DNA from: Xestospongia bergquistia
Lineage: Eukaryota; Porifera; Demospongiae; Haplosclerida; Petrosiidae
NCBI GenBank assembly: GCA_963965975.1
Contig: OZ014415.1
Span: 5,585,001-5,649,000 of the forward strand
Direction: 5' to 3'
Length of the DNA: 64,000 nucleotides
Of this stretch, positions 36,725 through 48,100 are shown piece after piece. The notes under the pieces are model-generated. The model saw nothing but the letters and a program-made list of their open reading frames with translations. It ran no database searches and was not told the DNA's origin. The translations under genes were made by a program, and so were the position numbers. Every line of letters starts with the position of its first letter. Within the stretch, counting starts at the first letter, position 1.

Positions 36725-37303
36725 AGGTCTAGAGTTTGTTAAATAATAGTCTCACAAAATGAAGATGCTTTCTCTCTATGAATGGCTTGCCAGGCAATGT
36801 TAGACGATTCATAAAATTAAAAAATGTTCAGTGACATAAAATGTTCTTTCCACATAAACGTTGTCCAATAAAAACAATGTACTCATGAATTATATATATA
36901 TATATATATATATAAGTTGATTAATATGGTTGAAGACATCTACAGTCCAGGCAGAAAATGCAATACTCAAATGTGAAATAAATACTACATCCTAAGCTTT
37001 GGAAACTAATTGTATTAATTTCCCATTAAAGCATAGCTTTACCATACTAGCTAGATAGCCACAGCATATACATAAATCTTGTACACTATGCATATATGAG
37101 TTTGCAAAATGAAGATATGAATAACAAAGTGGATAATTACCTTGACAAAATTCTACCATACAGTGATTATCAACGTCATCGCATTTGAGTCGTAGTTGTA
37201 GACGTTCGGAAAAATCTTCAAGGTTTTGAAGACTATCGTCCACTATTTTTAGGTAGATTTCATGTGATTTCAGAGACTGTGTCAGCAAGTTAGTATCTTC
37301 CAT

Positions 37304-37877
37304 ATTTTAGATCTTTAAGTGATTATTAGACCTATGGTGATCTCGTCCCCAGACGCCCGCTTGCTAACGCACACTTGCAGGGAAGCTAACACAAGGAAAT
37401 TTGAAGGAACTTGCTGACCAATCAGAATTATCGTTTTCATGTGACGTCATATGTTTAACACTGCATTTGACGGAGGCTATTCCATCTATAGCTTGTGCTT
37501 CTCTCGTATACTTTCTGCATCATCTGCAACCCCACAAAAATAGTGTGGGCTTATCGAATGATGACCTACAGTCCATTTAGGTATAGAACTCATCACAAAG
37601 CTAAGAGAGCACGCCAACAATCTTGAATTTTAATCTAAACTGTTGCATGTGAACGAGCATGCTGATTTATCATTATCTGTATTAAAATGTGTGAGGGTGT
37701 GTAACCCACTTCAGATGTTCATTCTGAAATGTTTAAAGCCTTTCGTGTCACTTCATTATATAGTCCACCAAAAAGTTCCAAAAATGTGAAACCAATTCGT
37801 TGATGATAAGAATCAAAAAAAATTATAAAAATGAAATTATTAACTGTCCAATAAAATGGCTCTATAATATATTCTAA
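37304..37877 (-). promoter_or_regulatory. CARM1 copy 1 upstream region with CCAAT box and CRE
   Basis: Between the CARM1 start codon and the 3' end of SPTLC1 copy 1. It has CCAAT at 37418-37422 and the palindromic cAMP-response element TGACGTCA at 37442-37449, 115-146 bases upstream of the ATG. Promoter function is inferred from the motifs and position. Confidence 0.6.
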
Positions 37878-40309
37878 TTATTGCTTTATGTTTCTTTCAA
37901 TCACTCCTTTTAGAACAGAAACAGCAAGTGTTAGTTCATCAATGGTATGTTCACAACACACTGCTAATCGAATACTAGGAAACAAGAGAAACATGTCAAT
38001 GGAAGACAATTAAAAATTATGCCCTTTAACTATTAAAATTTAAGATTGTAAAAGTAAACTTTGTCCTAAAATTAGTTACTCTAAAAGATGGAGATTTACT
38101 AGCTTTAAGTCCAGAGAGTTGGCATAAGCTACAGAGCTACTATAAGAAGCTTCAATCAGTCATTCCCAATTCAAAGTGCTCACAATATCGATAATAAAAT
38201 TCATTGGTTGTTGGTGGTTACTCACCAGCAGGTTAATTCTCTCCAAAATGGTGTACAACAATAGAGTAAAACAATGAGAAATGAACAAACCAATACACAT
38301 ACACATACACATATGGTCCAAAACAATCTTAGGATTGCTGCACATACCAAGTAGAATAAAAAGTATTTAATACCTTTGTTGTGGAAGCTTATGTTCTTCA
38401 GACTCCAGATATTTGGCTGTTACAATAGCCACACCTTCCTCAAGAGATTCTTTAACAATAGTATCAAGTAGTTTTTGACCTGCCTCTCGAGAACCTCTAA
38501 AGTCTGAGAGACAAAGATGAATAAGGGGTGACTCCTCATAACCATCCACTTGAAAACCAGAAAGACAGTGGAGACAGAAAAGAAAAACAACATTACAATT
38601 ACACATTACAGTTTCTAAGAATATTATCTTTGTATTAGAATATTTTAATGAATATATTTATTTATTATCTCAATTCATGGTACTGGATAGCATTGATTGG
38701 TAAATATTAGAATGAATACTATTAAAAAAAATAAAGATGACATTTATAACTTATATTTTAAAGTACTATATTTTGTTTGTTGCATTTAATACTTACTCTT
38801 TTAAAAGGTTTCTTAATGTCTTAGCATTCTCTCTGGGTTTTTCAAATATCTCAGGTGACTTGTCCATAGTATCGAGTGCCTCTATTGCGGCTGTAGTAAG
38901 CAATGGTGGAAGTGATGCACTAAAGCAGTATCCAGCACCTTAACAAGAGAACACATATGTGTATCACTTGGAGTTAACATTTGATCTGACAGGAATATAC
39001 CTGTACTTACAATAACATGTACATGTTATCTACATGGTTAACCTGATAGTCTTTGATGATCAATAACAAATGATTTTCCAGCACAAAATCCTCCCATATT
39101 GGCCATACTCAAACTCATCAAAACACAAATAAGATCAACATCTTCTGGCTAAAAAATAAAGATAGAATATAGAAACTATATTATAATATTAATAATGTAA
39201 CACTATCTGTCAATTAAAATTGAGTTCTATTCTATGATCGTGTTAATTTACTCACTGTTAATTGAAAATGTTCTACTGCTCCACGACCTGTAGCTCCTAA
39301 CACACCAAATGAAAGACTTTCCTCCAAAATAATTGGAATACGATATCGTTTACGAAACTCCACCTACATGTATTATATTAGTAAGTGTTGCACACTGTAA
39401 ATGACAAGCAACAACACACAAGTACTTACCAGTTTGGGTAGAGGTACTAAGTCACCATAATTCATATATATAGCTTCAGCTACAATGAACTTTCTGATCT
39501 TCTTAGCTTTATTTGGATTCTAAGATAACAATAGTCTGTTCATCTTCTGTCATTTATTATTTAATTATTCACACATCTACCCATCCATCCATCCATCACT
39601 GACTTTGAGATCAAATTTTTCCTTTTCTTTCAGTAATCTTTCTAAATCTAACATATCATTATGCTTGAAGTACTTGATCTGACTACGTGAGGCAACCAGT
39701 CCTTTTTGTGTAGGAAACCCCATACCTTCGTCACTACATGAGCAATACAAAATAAAATATACAATGTATTGAAGTTAGACAATATTTTGAGTAGTTACTA
39801 TATGCAGTGAATTACAGGTCTGGGATCAATTTATTACAATTATATTTGAAAATTATAACATTTTGGATATAATTACATTACAATGAAAGAAATGAAAAGT
39901 ATTAACAATCACAATTATATATATATATATATGTAATTATATATAATATATGATATTAATTGTATTGATCATGCAATTATAATCATAATAGTCACATAAT
40001 AGTCCTGGTGGATTGACATTACCTTCTACATTGATACCTACAGGAGTACAGGTACTGTTACAAGTTAATGTCCCAGCCTTTGTGGGACTAGTCTCTCAAA
40101 GAGGATCCCTTTAATCAAGTGAAAATGAAGTCCACTTTAATTTATAATTTAATTTAGCAATGACATTGGTTCTTACCAAAAGATGATGTCTGTTCTTTTA
40201 GAATAAGCAGGTATGGCACTAGCTATGGCAGCAAACCCAAATGAGTAAACTATAGCTTCTTCTCTGCCAGTGAATTTAGCTATACGTTCCTCTAGACGAA
40301 GATGGACAT
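37878..40309 (-). pseudogene. SPTLC1: SPTLC1 serine palmitoyltransferase subunit 1, copy 1, lacking 5' exons
   Basis: Non-catalytic large subunit of the ER enzyme that starts sphingolipid synthesis. Nine 3' exons remain: 40309-40177, 39733-39604, 39519-39430, 39363-39256, 39148-39043, 38938-38797, 38718-38684, 38548-38374, 37974-37878; phases agree throughout. Recognisable stretches: [70 protein letters not shown], and a final [11 protein letters not shown]. As in SPTLC1, the region equivalent to the PLP lysine of SPTLC2 is not Lys. The small 35-base exon is assigned by phase and by the human alignment I remember. The 5' exons (membrane anchor and about the first third) are absent because NUF2 sequence begins at 40371. 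No start codon, so probably dead. Confidence 0.85.
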
Positions 40310-40337
40310 CTGGAAGAGGGTGGGATAGAGAGGGAGA

Positions 40338-40340
<3 letters not shown>

Positions 40341-40374
<34 letters not shown>

Positions 40375-40380
40375 TCTCCA
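40341..40380. repeat. GA microsatellite at the unit 1/unit 2 junction
   Basis: An SPTLC1 intron ends in an AG run (40341-40372) fused directly to AGGTTCTCC of NUF2 exon 14. The identical fusion recurs at 48066-48105. This is the duplication breakpoint. Confidence 0.9.
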
Positions 40381-42308
40381 AGTTTGTGTCCAATTCACTA
40401 ATGAAAAATTGTAATTGGAAAATTATTTTAACATTGTTTTTAATGTAAGAGGCCTAGCATGTTCTCAAGATGTAGCAGCAATGAGAAAAAGAAAGGTTTC
40501 CTCTTTGTATAACCATACCTATATATTCTCATAACATTAGGAAGTAAAATTTATTGGCTGCAGGTGATTCAGTTGTAAAATTGAACATATAAATTATAGT
40601 TCAAAGTTTATTTAATTCTCTGTCTCAAATACTTTCTACCATGATTCTAGACAGACCCAGTAATCCAGTATATACATGTAATCCAAATAAATTATCTAAA
40701 AGTACATCTATAGCCTTGTCACTATTTATGTCAATTTTCAAAGGGAGTCTACACAGGATCTTAAAATATCTGTGTAATAATAGTCTATAATCACTGTAAA
40801 AACTGGATAAAGTAAATTAGGGACAATCTCTATTCATGACACTTGTTTAGACTTTACAATGCTATTGTGTTTGTATCTGGTGAATGCTATAGGACTGCAT
40901 CTAAGGACTGTATGTGTCCAGAATTAAAACTCAACCATTTGTACTTGAAGCCAGTAGATTAAATGCAGAACCTACCTAGCTACATCACACTTTTGTATTA
41001 TACCATCAATCTCTTCAATTGTACTCTCAATAACCTATAATGACATATATGCAGGTAACAAACTATTATTATTGTTAATGTATCACTTACTGGAGGTATC
41101 TGGACAGCGCGATTAGACAAGTTCTCCCACATAGCTGCTGTTTGAATTACTTCATTACTTTCGATACGAGCTTCTTCTAATTGTTCAGTAATAGCAGCCA
41201 TATTCTATTCAATTAACAAGTAGTATAACAGTAACTAGGGAATAACATGACTGATTCTAAAATCTACTTATAATTAATTATTCCTCTCACAATAAACAGT
41301 ACTGATATCTTTAAAATTGAGAGTCGCAACAAGTTATGAACAACTACAGAATGCTAGAAGGCACTCAAGACTGACAAGCTTATTAGTTGTCAATTGCATT
41401 GATGCTCGTCATCAAATATAATGTAGCTTTAACTAATACTTTCTATTTATTATAGACTTGAAACATTAATAAATACCATAAGTCTATTTATTATTTAAAA
41501 TTTATTAACTTTAAAGGCTCAATTTAACAAACTTAAAAAAATCTTAATACATATTTAAACAATAGTCGGTACAATCACTAAAATTAATATATAAAGTTGT
41601 GGACTTTGGGTGAGTCGACTCATACAACATAATATATTTTACATTTAGAAAATAAGTCAAAGGCATTAAAAATTAAAAGCCAATTAATTATTAAAAGGAT
41701 TTAACCTGCTCTAGTTCCTCTGGAGATGTGACAACTTGTGACTGTAGATCTTCTACTCTTATTTGCAACCTGTCAAGTTCTTCATTTAGAGTACTCTGTA
41801 AATAGTACATAAATTTAATAGTAAACCTCCTAAAAAGGATAGTTTGAATATATATCCTTTATACTTATTTGCAGCACTGTGCTTTTGTCTATCTAGTATT
41901 AATTCTCAGAAGGGAATCTATAGTCTTACAGAAGGAGGCATTAAGAAACATCATAAAATCTTTTTGTATTGAGAACATGTCGACATCAAGTAGGTTTAAA
42001 CCATCCACTGTATCTACTGTTAAAACATACTAAATTGTCATCCACAGACTGTCTGTAAGACAACACATCGGCAAGTCTTTTCTTCATTACTTCCTAAGAA
42101 CAGACCCACAGAGAGGGAGAGAAAGAAAGGTAGGAGTGAGGGAGCACATTAATACAGAAATGTACCACATGGCTTTGTATCTCCTGGTGATGGTGTTGAC
42201 ATTGACCTAATTGTTTAGTTAACTAAAAAAAAAGTATATATATAATTATGTTTCATATATCTTTTTATTACCTCATCCTCCAATTCTTTTTCATCAATTT
42301 TTTGTTGC
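40371..42308 (-). pseudogene. NUF2 fragment, exons 8-14 (partial), copy 2
   Basis: Exons matching NUF2 exons 8-13 lie at 42308-42272, 42222-42166, 42093-42031, 41795-41706, 41204-41091 and 41034-40976, and the first 27 bases of exon 14 at 40397-40371. They keep splice sites and frames, but exons 1-7 and everything after exon 14 are missing, with no promoter. Intron differences from the complete gene include short indels (near 41332, 42505 and 40600). Confidence 0.85.
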
Positions 42309-43820
42309 CTGCAATGAAATAATAAACATGTAAAAGGTTACATAATCTATAGTGTACAAGCAATTTTTCCAATACTTTTTATTGCCATTACAGTGAAAAT
42401 TACTAAAGTGAAGAACCTTCACCACAGTAGTAGCTAAATCAGAAATATCAATTTGCTATACTGGCATTGAGAATTTAATGCTGTATTTCAAAAACCATAG
42501 GTGTCTGATCATAATGTATGGTGTGACATCAATAAAGTAGTGATACTTCTTTTTTGCTAAGCCATGCATTTTATAGACTTGTATATTGTTTTTTTGCCAG
42601 TGCTTTTTGAAAGATCTTACTGACTTTTCAAACTTAATGTTTGTTTGGTAGCCTATTCAATAGAATTTATCTCTAGTACTGAACGTTTGCCATGTCTACT
42701 AAATTTGGCAGCTTTAGACACTGTTGTTGTCAAGTTGGAACAGAAGGATAAAGTAAATTGCTTTCAGACAAACAGGATAAAAATTCAACAACCAATTCTC
42801 GAATACATGTAACTTGTACTCATGTGATTATTATTATTATTCCTCAAGTAGGTGTGACATGAAGATCACATCAGAATCAGGTAAATAAATTGTCATAACT
42901 TGAGAATGAAAGGATTTTTAGGTAAATTTCCATGTTGAAAATTGCATACATTTTGGTAGCAATCAATTCTGCTGTATTACCTGTGCTTTTGGAACAGAGG
43001 GACAAAGCAAGTACTGTAATCTTAGCCCACACTGAGATCAGTGAGGGTTGATAATTTTCCAAACTATACCTATACATTGTGCTGAGATTGGTGGACCCTC
43101 CCACTACATGTTATAATTTGTATGTATTAATTTATACGCGCATGTTATTCTCCTAGTAGCCCCTCCCACTCTTGTTATATGATTTACATGACTTCTATCT
43201 TAACAGGAGATGGCCAAATATATAATATCTTTCCTCCGGAGACCTCACCTGAGGAGACGGAAAGAGTGACAAAGTTCCACAACAACCATTAGATGACAAA
43301 CAGGAAGAGGAGGAGATTGTTGTTGTATTTATTATAAAGATGTTCACGGGATTGAAGGCAGCTGGTCTGAGAGTATGTGCTGAACTATCTTTTACAGCTC
43401 CTTCTGTTGCACTGATCAAACCTTGAATAGTCTTGTCATACTCAGAGGAAGTAACCAAACATTAAGAATTACAATTGTTTTATTAAGTAAATATTGGTTT
43501 ATACACTGTATTAACATAATTTAGTAATTTAGGCAAATGAAATGGCTGGATTCTTGCAGAGACTTATATATATATAGGACACCTTAACATGTCAAAATAA
43601 TCATCACAAGTATAATAGTAAATGTGGACTAATAAAACAACATATTGAATTATCAGATGTGCAATCAACATTGTATTATATAACATAATACATTCCACTA
43701 CAGAGAGTACATGTTTAATTAAAGTCCTACATATTTGTATGTGTACCATAATACTGCATATAATAAGTTAATGCCTTACTTCATTATGGAATAAATAATT
43801 ATAGTTACTATGTCTTCTAT
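42309..43820. other. Noncoding: NUF2 intron fused to CARM1 3' flank
   Basis: 42309-43050 matches NUF2 intron 7 (20713-21467). At about 43051-43057 it joins sequence matching 26275 onwards, with only a few T bases of shared sequence. The rest is CARM1 3' flank. Identical junction at about 50770-50776 in unit 3. Confidence 0.8.
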
Positions 43821-45120
43821 TCAAGACAATGGAAACAAAGTAGGACCACTCATTTTATGTGCCATCAAATAAAGTGAGGTCGAATTTTCTTCAGCTTTCC
43901 AGTATGATTCAGTAGGATTGGTCTGATCAGAATCTATCAACAATGAATAACAGCATAACAATGATAATGTGCCCATATAGTCTTTCATCTCACCTTCTAT
44001 AGGATTTGATCGAGTTCCATTGGAACGAAAATAGGGATTTTTGAGATCATAACTTGAGCATGATATTTGAGATGTACCAACAACTTTAATTTATATGTCT
44101 ATATAATAACTTTGTCTGCAGTGAGAATGAGAATAAAAACAACAATATGTACTAGCATTAAGATTGATCATAGCTAAAAAAGACATTGTAAGTGCCTTCA
44201 GTACATGTAATAGTTTGCACTACTTTTTGTTAGCTTTCATAGAAATATGTCCTGTTATTTCTTGTCCGGCAGTAGCAAAGAGAGGTTTCTTGAGTAAACA
44301 CCGTGCCTATAGACAATAATAACAAATGCATTACTAGTCTCTTTGATCAAATCATCATCTAACAAAACTGATAGTCAGTAAAAAGTGGCAAGATTGATAC
44401 CATTCTACATCTATTTTGTTCTGAAGTACAACAATGCTTATTATTAATTATAGTTATCTCACCTGATGCCAATGTGTGACTGGCTTAAAAGGAGCAGTAG
44501 TTAGCCACATTGTCTTTCTGCATAAACACAATTATTAGACAATTAAAAAATGGTAAAAATTATTTTATGTCTCAATAGCGACTCCTTGAATTAAGGATTA
44601 TATATACTCTTTACATTCCAGGAAGGTTTGGGATGGGTCTAGTAACAATATAAAGTATAATAAAAAGCTAACAACACAATCATCAGAACATTCTGATACA
44701 AACAGCATCCAGTATGTCTGTTTCAAAATGTGATGATAATTGTGGAAGTAGTAGAATGGGATAATAACACTTTTATATTGTTCCTAGATTCCAACCCCAA
44801 TCCTTCTAAATTCTAAAGTATATATTTATGTAGTACTAACTGTACATACTACCCACTTCTAGTTAGCACTCATAACTGCATGGTTATAGTCTTACAACCA
44901 ATTAATGAATGTATGATTTCATATATTATCTTTATACTAAGAAGAGTTTCTAAGGTGTCAAAATACCCACAAAAGAGAGTTTCATTATGCTTAGCAAATT
45001 TCACATAACCACTAATTGTAGGGCTCACTGTGATCCAATAAAGGAGACATCAAACCAAAACGCTATACCATGAATGGTACCACTGCTTGATAATTTGAAT
45101 GTCACTGGAATGTTAATACT

Positions 45121-45151
<31 letters not shown>

Positions 45152-45476
45152 CATAGAAACTCACAATATTGGTTGATAATAATTGGGGGGCTAGATCTAT
45201 AGCAAAACCTCTTGTAACATACAGTAGATAGAACAAGGTGCAGTATCAGACTGAATGCGTACTCAAAATATAGAGCATGTTCTAGTCTTGTGTGGCCAGA
45301 TATATAGAAAAAATTTTCTCATGTCTGGTCACATAAGACCAAGGATGTCCTTAATTCAACAATTCTTGTGCAAACTGTTACATTCAAAATATTTGTGACA
45401 TTTATTTTTGTGGGGTTAATTAATTTTAAATTTAAAATATAACATACGTATGAAGTGAGGATTCAGAAATGGATGT
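43821..45476 (-). pseudogene. CARM1 3' fragment, copy 2, with premature stop
   Basis: Exons equivalent to CARM1 exons 9-13 lie at 45118-45029, 44517-44463, 44306-44224, 44115-43994 and 43933-43821, plus the end of exon 8 at 45476-45448. Exon 9 lacks the five-base insertion of copy 1. In exon 12 a GAA codon has become TAA (44093-44091, IDIEIK to IDI-stop). All upstream exons are deleted, so this is a dead fragment. Confidence 0.88.
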
Positions 45477-45603
45477 GGATATTATATAGTCCACCAAAAA
45501 GTTCCAAAAATGTGAAACCAATTCGTTGATGATAAGAATCAAAAAAAATTATAAAAATTAAATTATTAACTGTCCAATAAAATGGCTCTATAATATATTC
45601 TAA

Positions 45604-48035
45604 TTATTGCTTTATGTTTCTTTCAATCACTCCTTTTAGAACAGAAACAGCAAGTGTTAGTTCATCAATGGTATGTTCACAACACACTGCTAATCGAATA
45701 CTAGGAAACAAGAGAAACATGTCAATGGAAGACAATTAAAAATTATGCCCTTTAACTATTAAAATTTAAGATTGTAAAAGTAAACTTTGTCCTAAAATTA
45801 GTTACTCTAAAAGATGGAGATTTACTAGCTTTAAGTCCAGAGAGTTGGCATAAGCTACAGAGCTACTATAAGAAGCTTCAATCAGTCATTCCCAATTCAA
45901 AGTGCTCACAATATCGATAATAAAATTCATTGGTTGTTGGTGGTTACTCACCAGCAGGTTAATTCTCTCCAAAATGGTGTACAACAATAGAGTAAAACAA
46001 TGAGAAATGAACAAACCAATACACATACACATACACATATGGTCCAAAACAATCTTAGGATTGCTGCACATACCAAGTAGAATAAAAAGTATTTAATACC
46101 TTTGTTGTGGAAGCTTATGTTCTTCAGACTCCAGATATTTGGCTGTTACAATAGCCACACCTTCCTCAAGAGATTCTTTAACAATAGTATCAAGTAGTTT
46201 TTGACCTGCCTCTCGAGAACCTCTAAAGTCTGAGAGACAAAGATGAATAAGGGGTGACTCCTCATAACCATCCACTTGAAAACCAGAAAGACAGTGGAGA
46301 CAGAAAAGAAAAACAACATTACAATTACACATTACAGTTTCTAAGAATATTATCTTTGTATTAGAATATTTTAATGAATATATTTATTTATTATCTCAAT
46401 TCATGGTACTGGATAGCATTGATTGGTAAATATTAGAATGAATACTATTAAAAAAAATAAAGATGACATTTATAACTTATATTTTAAAGTACTATATTTT
46501 GTTTGTTGCATTTAATACTTACTCTTTTAAAAGGTTTCTTAATGTCTTAGCATTCTCTCTGGGTTTTTCAAATATCTCAGGTGACTTGTCCATAGTATCG
46601 AGTGCCTCTATTGCGGCTGTAGTAAGCAATGGTGGAAGTGATGCACTAAAGCAGTATCCAGCACCTTAACAAGAGAACACATATGTGTATCACTTGGAGT
46701 TAACATTTGATCTGACAGGAATATACCTGTACTTACAATAACATGTACATGTTATCTACATGGTTAACCTGATAGTCTTTGATGATCAATAACAAATGAT
46801 TTTCCAGCACAAAATCCTCCCATATTGGCCATACTCAAACTCATCAAAACACAAATAAGATCAACATCTTCTGGCTAAAAAATAAAGATAGAATATAGAA
46901 ACTATATTATAATATTAATAATGTAACACTATCTGTCAATTAAAATTGAGTTCTATTCTATGATCGTGTTAATTTACTCACTGTTAATTGAAAATGTTCT
47001 ACTGCTCCACGACCTGTAGCTCCTAACACACCAAATGAAAGACTTTCCTCCAAAATAATTGGAATACGATATCGTTTACGAAACTCCACCTACATGTATT
47101 ATATTAGTAAGTGTTGCACACTGTAAATGACAAGCAACAACACACAAGTACTTACCAGTTTGGGTAGAGGTACTAAGTCACCATAATTCATATATATAGC
47201 TTCAGCTACAATGAACTTTCTGATCTTCTTAGCTTTATTTGGATTCTAAGATAACAATAGTCTGTTCATCTTCTGTCATTTATTATTTAATTATTCACAC
47301 ATCTACCCATCCATCCATCCATCACTGACTTTGAGATCAAATTTTTCCTTTTCTTTCAGTAATCTTTCTAAATCTAACATATCATTATGCTTGAAGTACT
47401 TGATCTGACTACGTGAGGCAACCAGTCCTTTTTGTGTAGGAAACCCCATACCTTCGTCACTACATGAGCAATACAAAATAAAATATACAATGTATTGAAG
47501 TTAGACAATATTTTGAGTAGTTACTATATGCAGTGAATTACAGGTCTGGGATCAATTTATTACAATTATATTTGAAAATTATAACATTTTGGATATAATT
47601 ACATTACAATGAAAGAAATGAAAAGTATTAACAATCACAATTATATATATATATATATGTAATTATATATAATATATGATATTAATTGTATTGATCATGC
47701 AATTATAATCATAATAGTCACATAATAGTCCTGGTGGATTGACATTACCTTCTACATTGATACCTACAGGAGTACAGGTACTGTTACAAGTTAATGTCCC
47801 AGCCTTTGTGGGACTAGTCTCTCAAAGAGGATCCCTTTAATCAAGTGAAAATGAAGTCCACTTTAATTTATAATTTAATTTAGCAATGACATTGGTTCTT
47901 ACCAAAAGATGATGTCTGTTCTTTTAGAATAAGCAGGTATGGCACTAGCTATGGCAGCAAACCCAAATGAGTAAACTATAGCTTCTTCTCTGCCAGTGAA
48001 TTTAGCTATACGTTCCTCTAGACGAAGATGGACAT
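45604..48035 (-). pseudogene. SPTLC1 copy 2, lacking 5' exons
   Basis: Same nine exons as copy 1, each 7726 bases further right: 48035-47903, 47459-47330, 47245-47156, 47089-46982, 46874-46769, 46664-46523, 46444-46410, 46274-46100, 45700-45604. I found no coding difference from copy 1. Cut off at the GA junction (48066-48098) like copy 1. Confidence 0.85.
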
Positions 48036-48063
48036 CTGGAAGAGGGTGGGATAGAGAGGGAGA

Positions 48064-48096
<33 letters not shown>

Positions 48097-48100
<4 letters not shown>

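Larger units (their letters stand above)
27176..37303 (-). pseudogene. CARM1: CARM1 arginine methyltransferase, copy 1, frameshifted
   Basis: Type I protein arginine methyltransferase 4 gene with 13 exons: 37303-37141, 35017-34674, 34311-34246, 34051-33878, 31235-31121, 29781-29691, 29083-29002, 28906-28821, 28491-28397, 27881-27827, 27670-27588, 27470-27349, 27288-27176. All match copy 3 except that exon 9 (28491-28397) has five extra bases (about 28421-28425), 95 instead of 90, which breaks the frame within the catalytic beta-barrel, before the THW loop. Other differences from copy 3 in the last exons are substitutions. Unless the extra bases are an assembly error or are skipped in splicing, the product is truncated. 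Introns contain an antisense gag fragment and a DNA transposon (separate entries). Confidence 0.85.
18768..40370. repeat. Tandem duplication unit 1 (NUF2 exon 14 to SPTLC1 intron)
   Basis: The sequence from the AGGTTCTCC in NUF2 exon 14 to the GA repeat in the SPTLC1 intron is repeated as units 2 and 3. This unit is the least deleted: 21.6 kb with NUF2 exons 1-14, CARM1 copy 1 and truncated SPTLC1 copy 1. Confidence 0.9.
40371..48096. repeat. Tandem duplication unit 2 (7.7 kb, heavily deleted)
   Basis: Order: NUF2 exons 14(part)-8, junction near 43051, CARM1 last five exons, junction at 45477, complete SPTLC1 3' part, GA repeat. Relative to unit 1 it lacks about 4.8 kb (21468-26275) and 8.9 kb (28850-37754). 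Confidence 0.88.

Noticed and set aside
38549..38606. Reading SPTLC1 exon start through the Cys-rich [10 protein letters not shown] segment
   Set aside because: That stretch is pyrimidine-rich on the coding strand and matches nothing in SPTLC1; a 35-base upstream exon (38718-38684) plus acceptor at 38549 keeps phase and similarity.
40307..40397. Possible NUF2-SPTLC1 fusion gene across the unit junction
   Set aside because: On the minus strand partial NUF2 exon 14 runs into the CT repeat and the next SPTLC1 exon, but frames differ at both junctions (89 bases between codon starts), and NUF2 exon 13 (phase 2) cannot splice in frame to the SPTLC1 exon (phase 1).
43195..43458. 87-residue minus-strand frame left of CARM1 copies 2 and 3
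   Set aside because: No recognisable family, low-complexity Ser/Ile stretches, and the equivalent in unit 1 is interrupted; not enough to call a gene.
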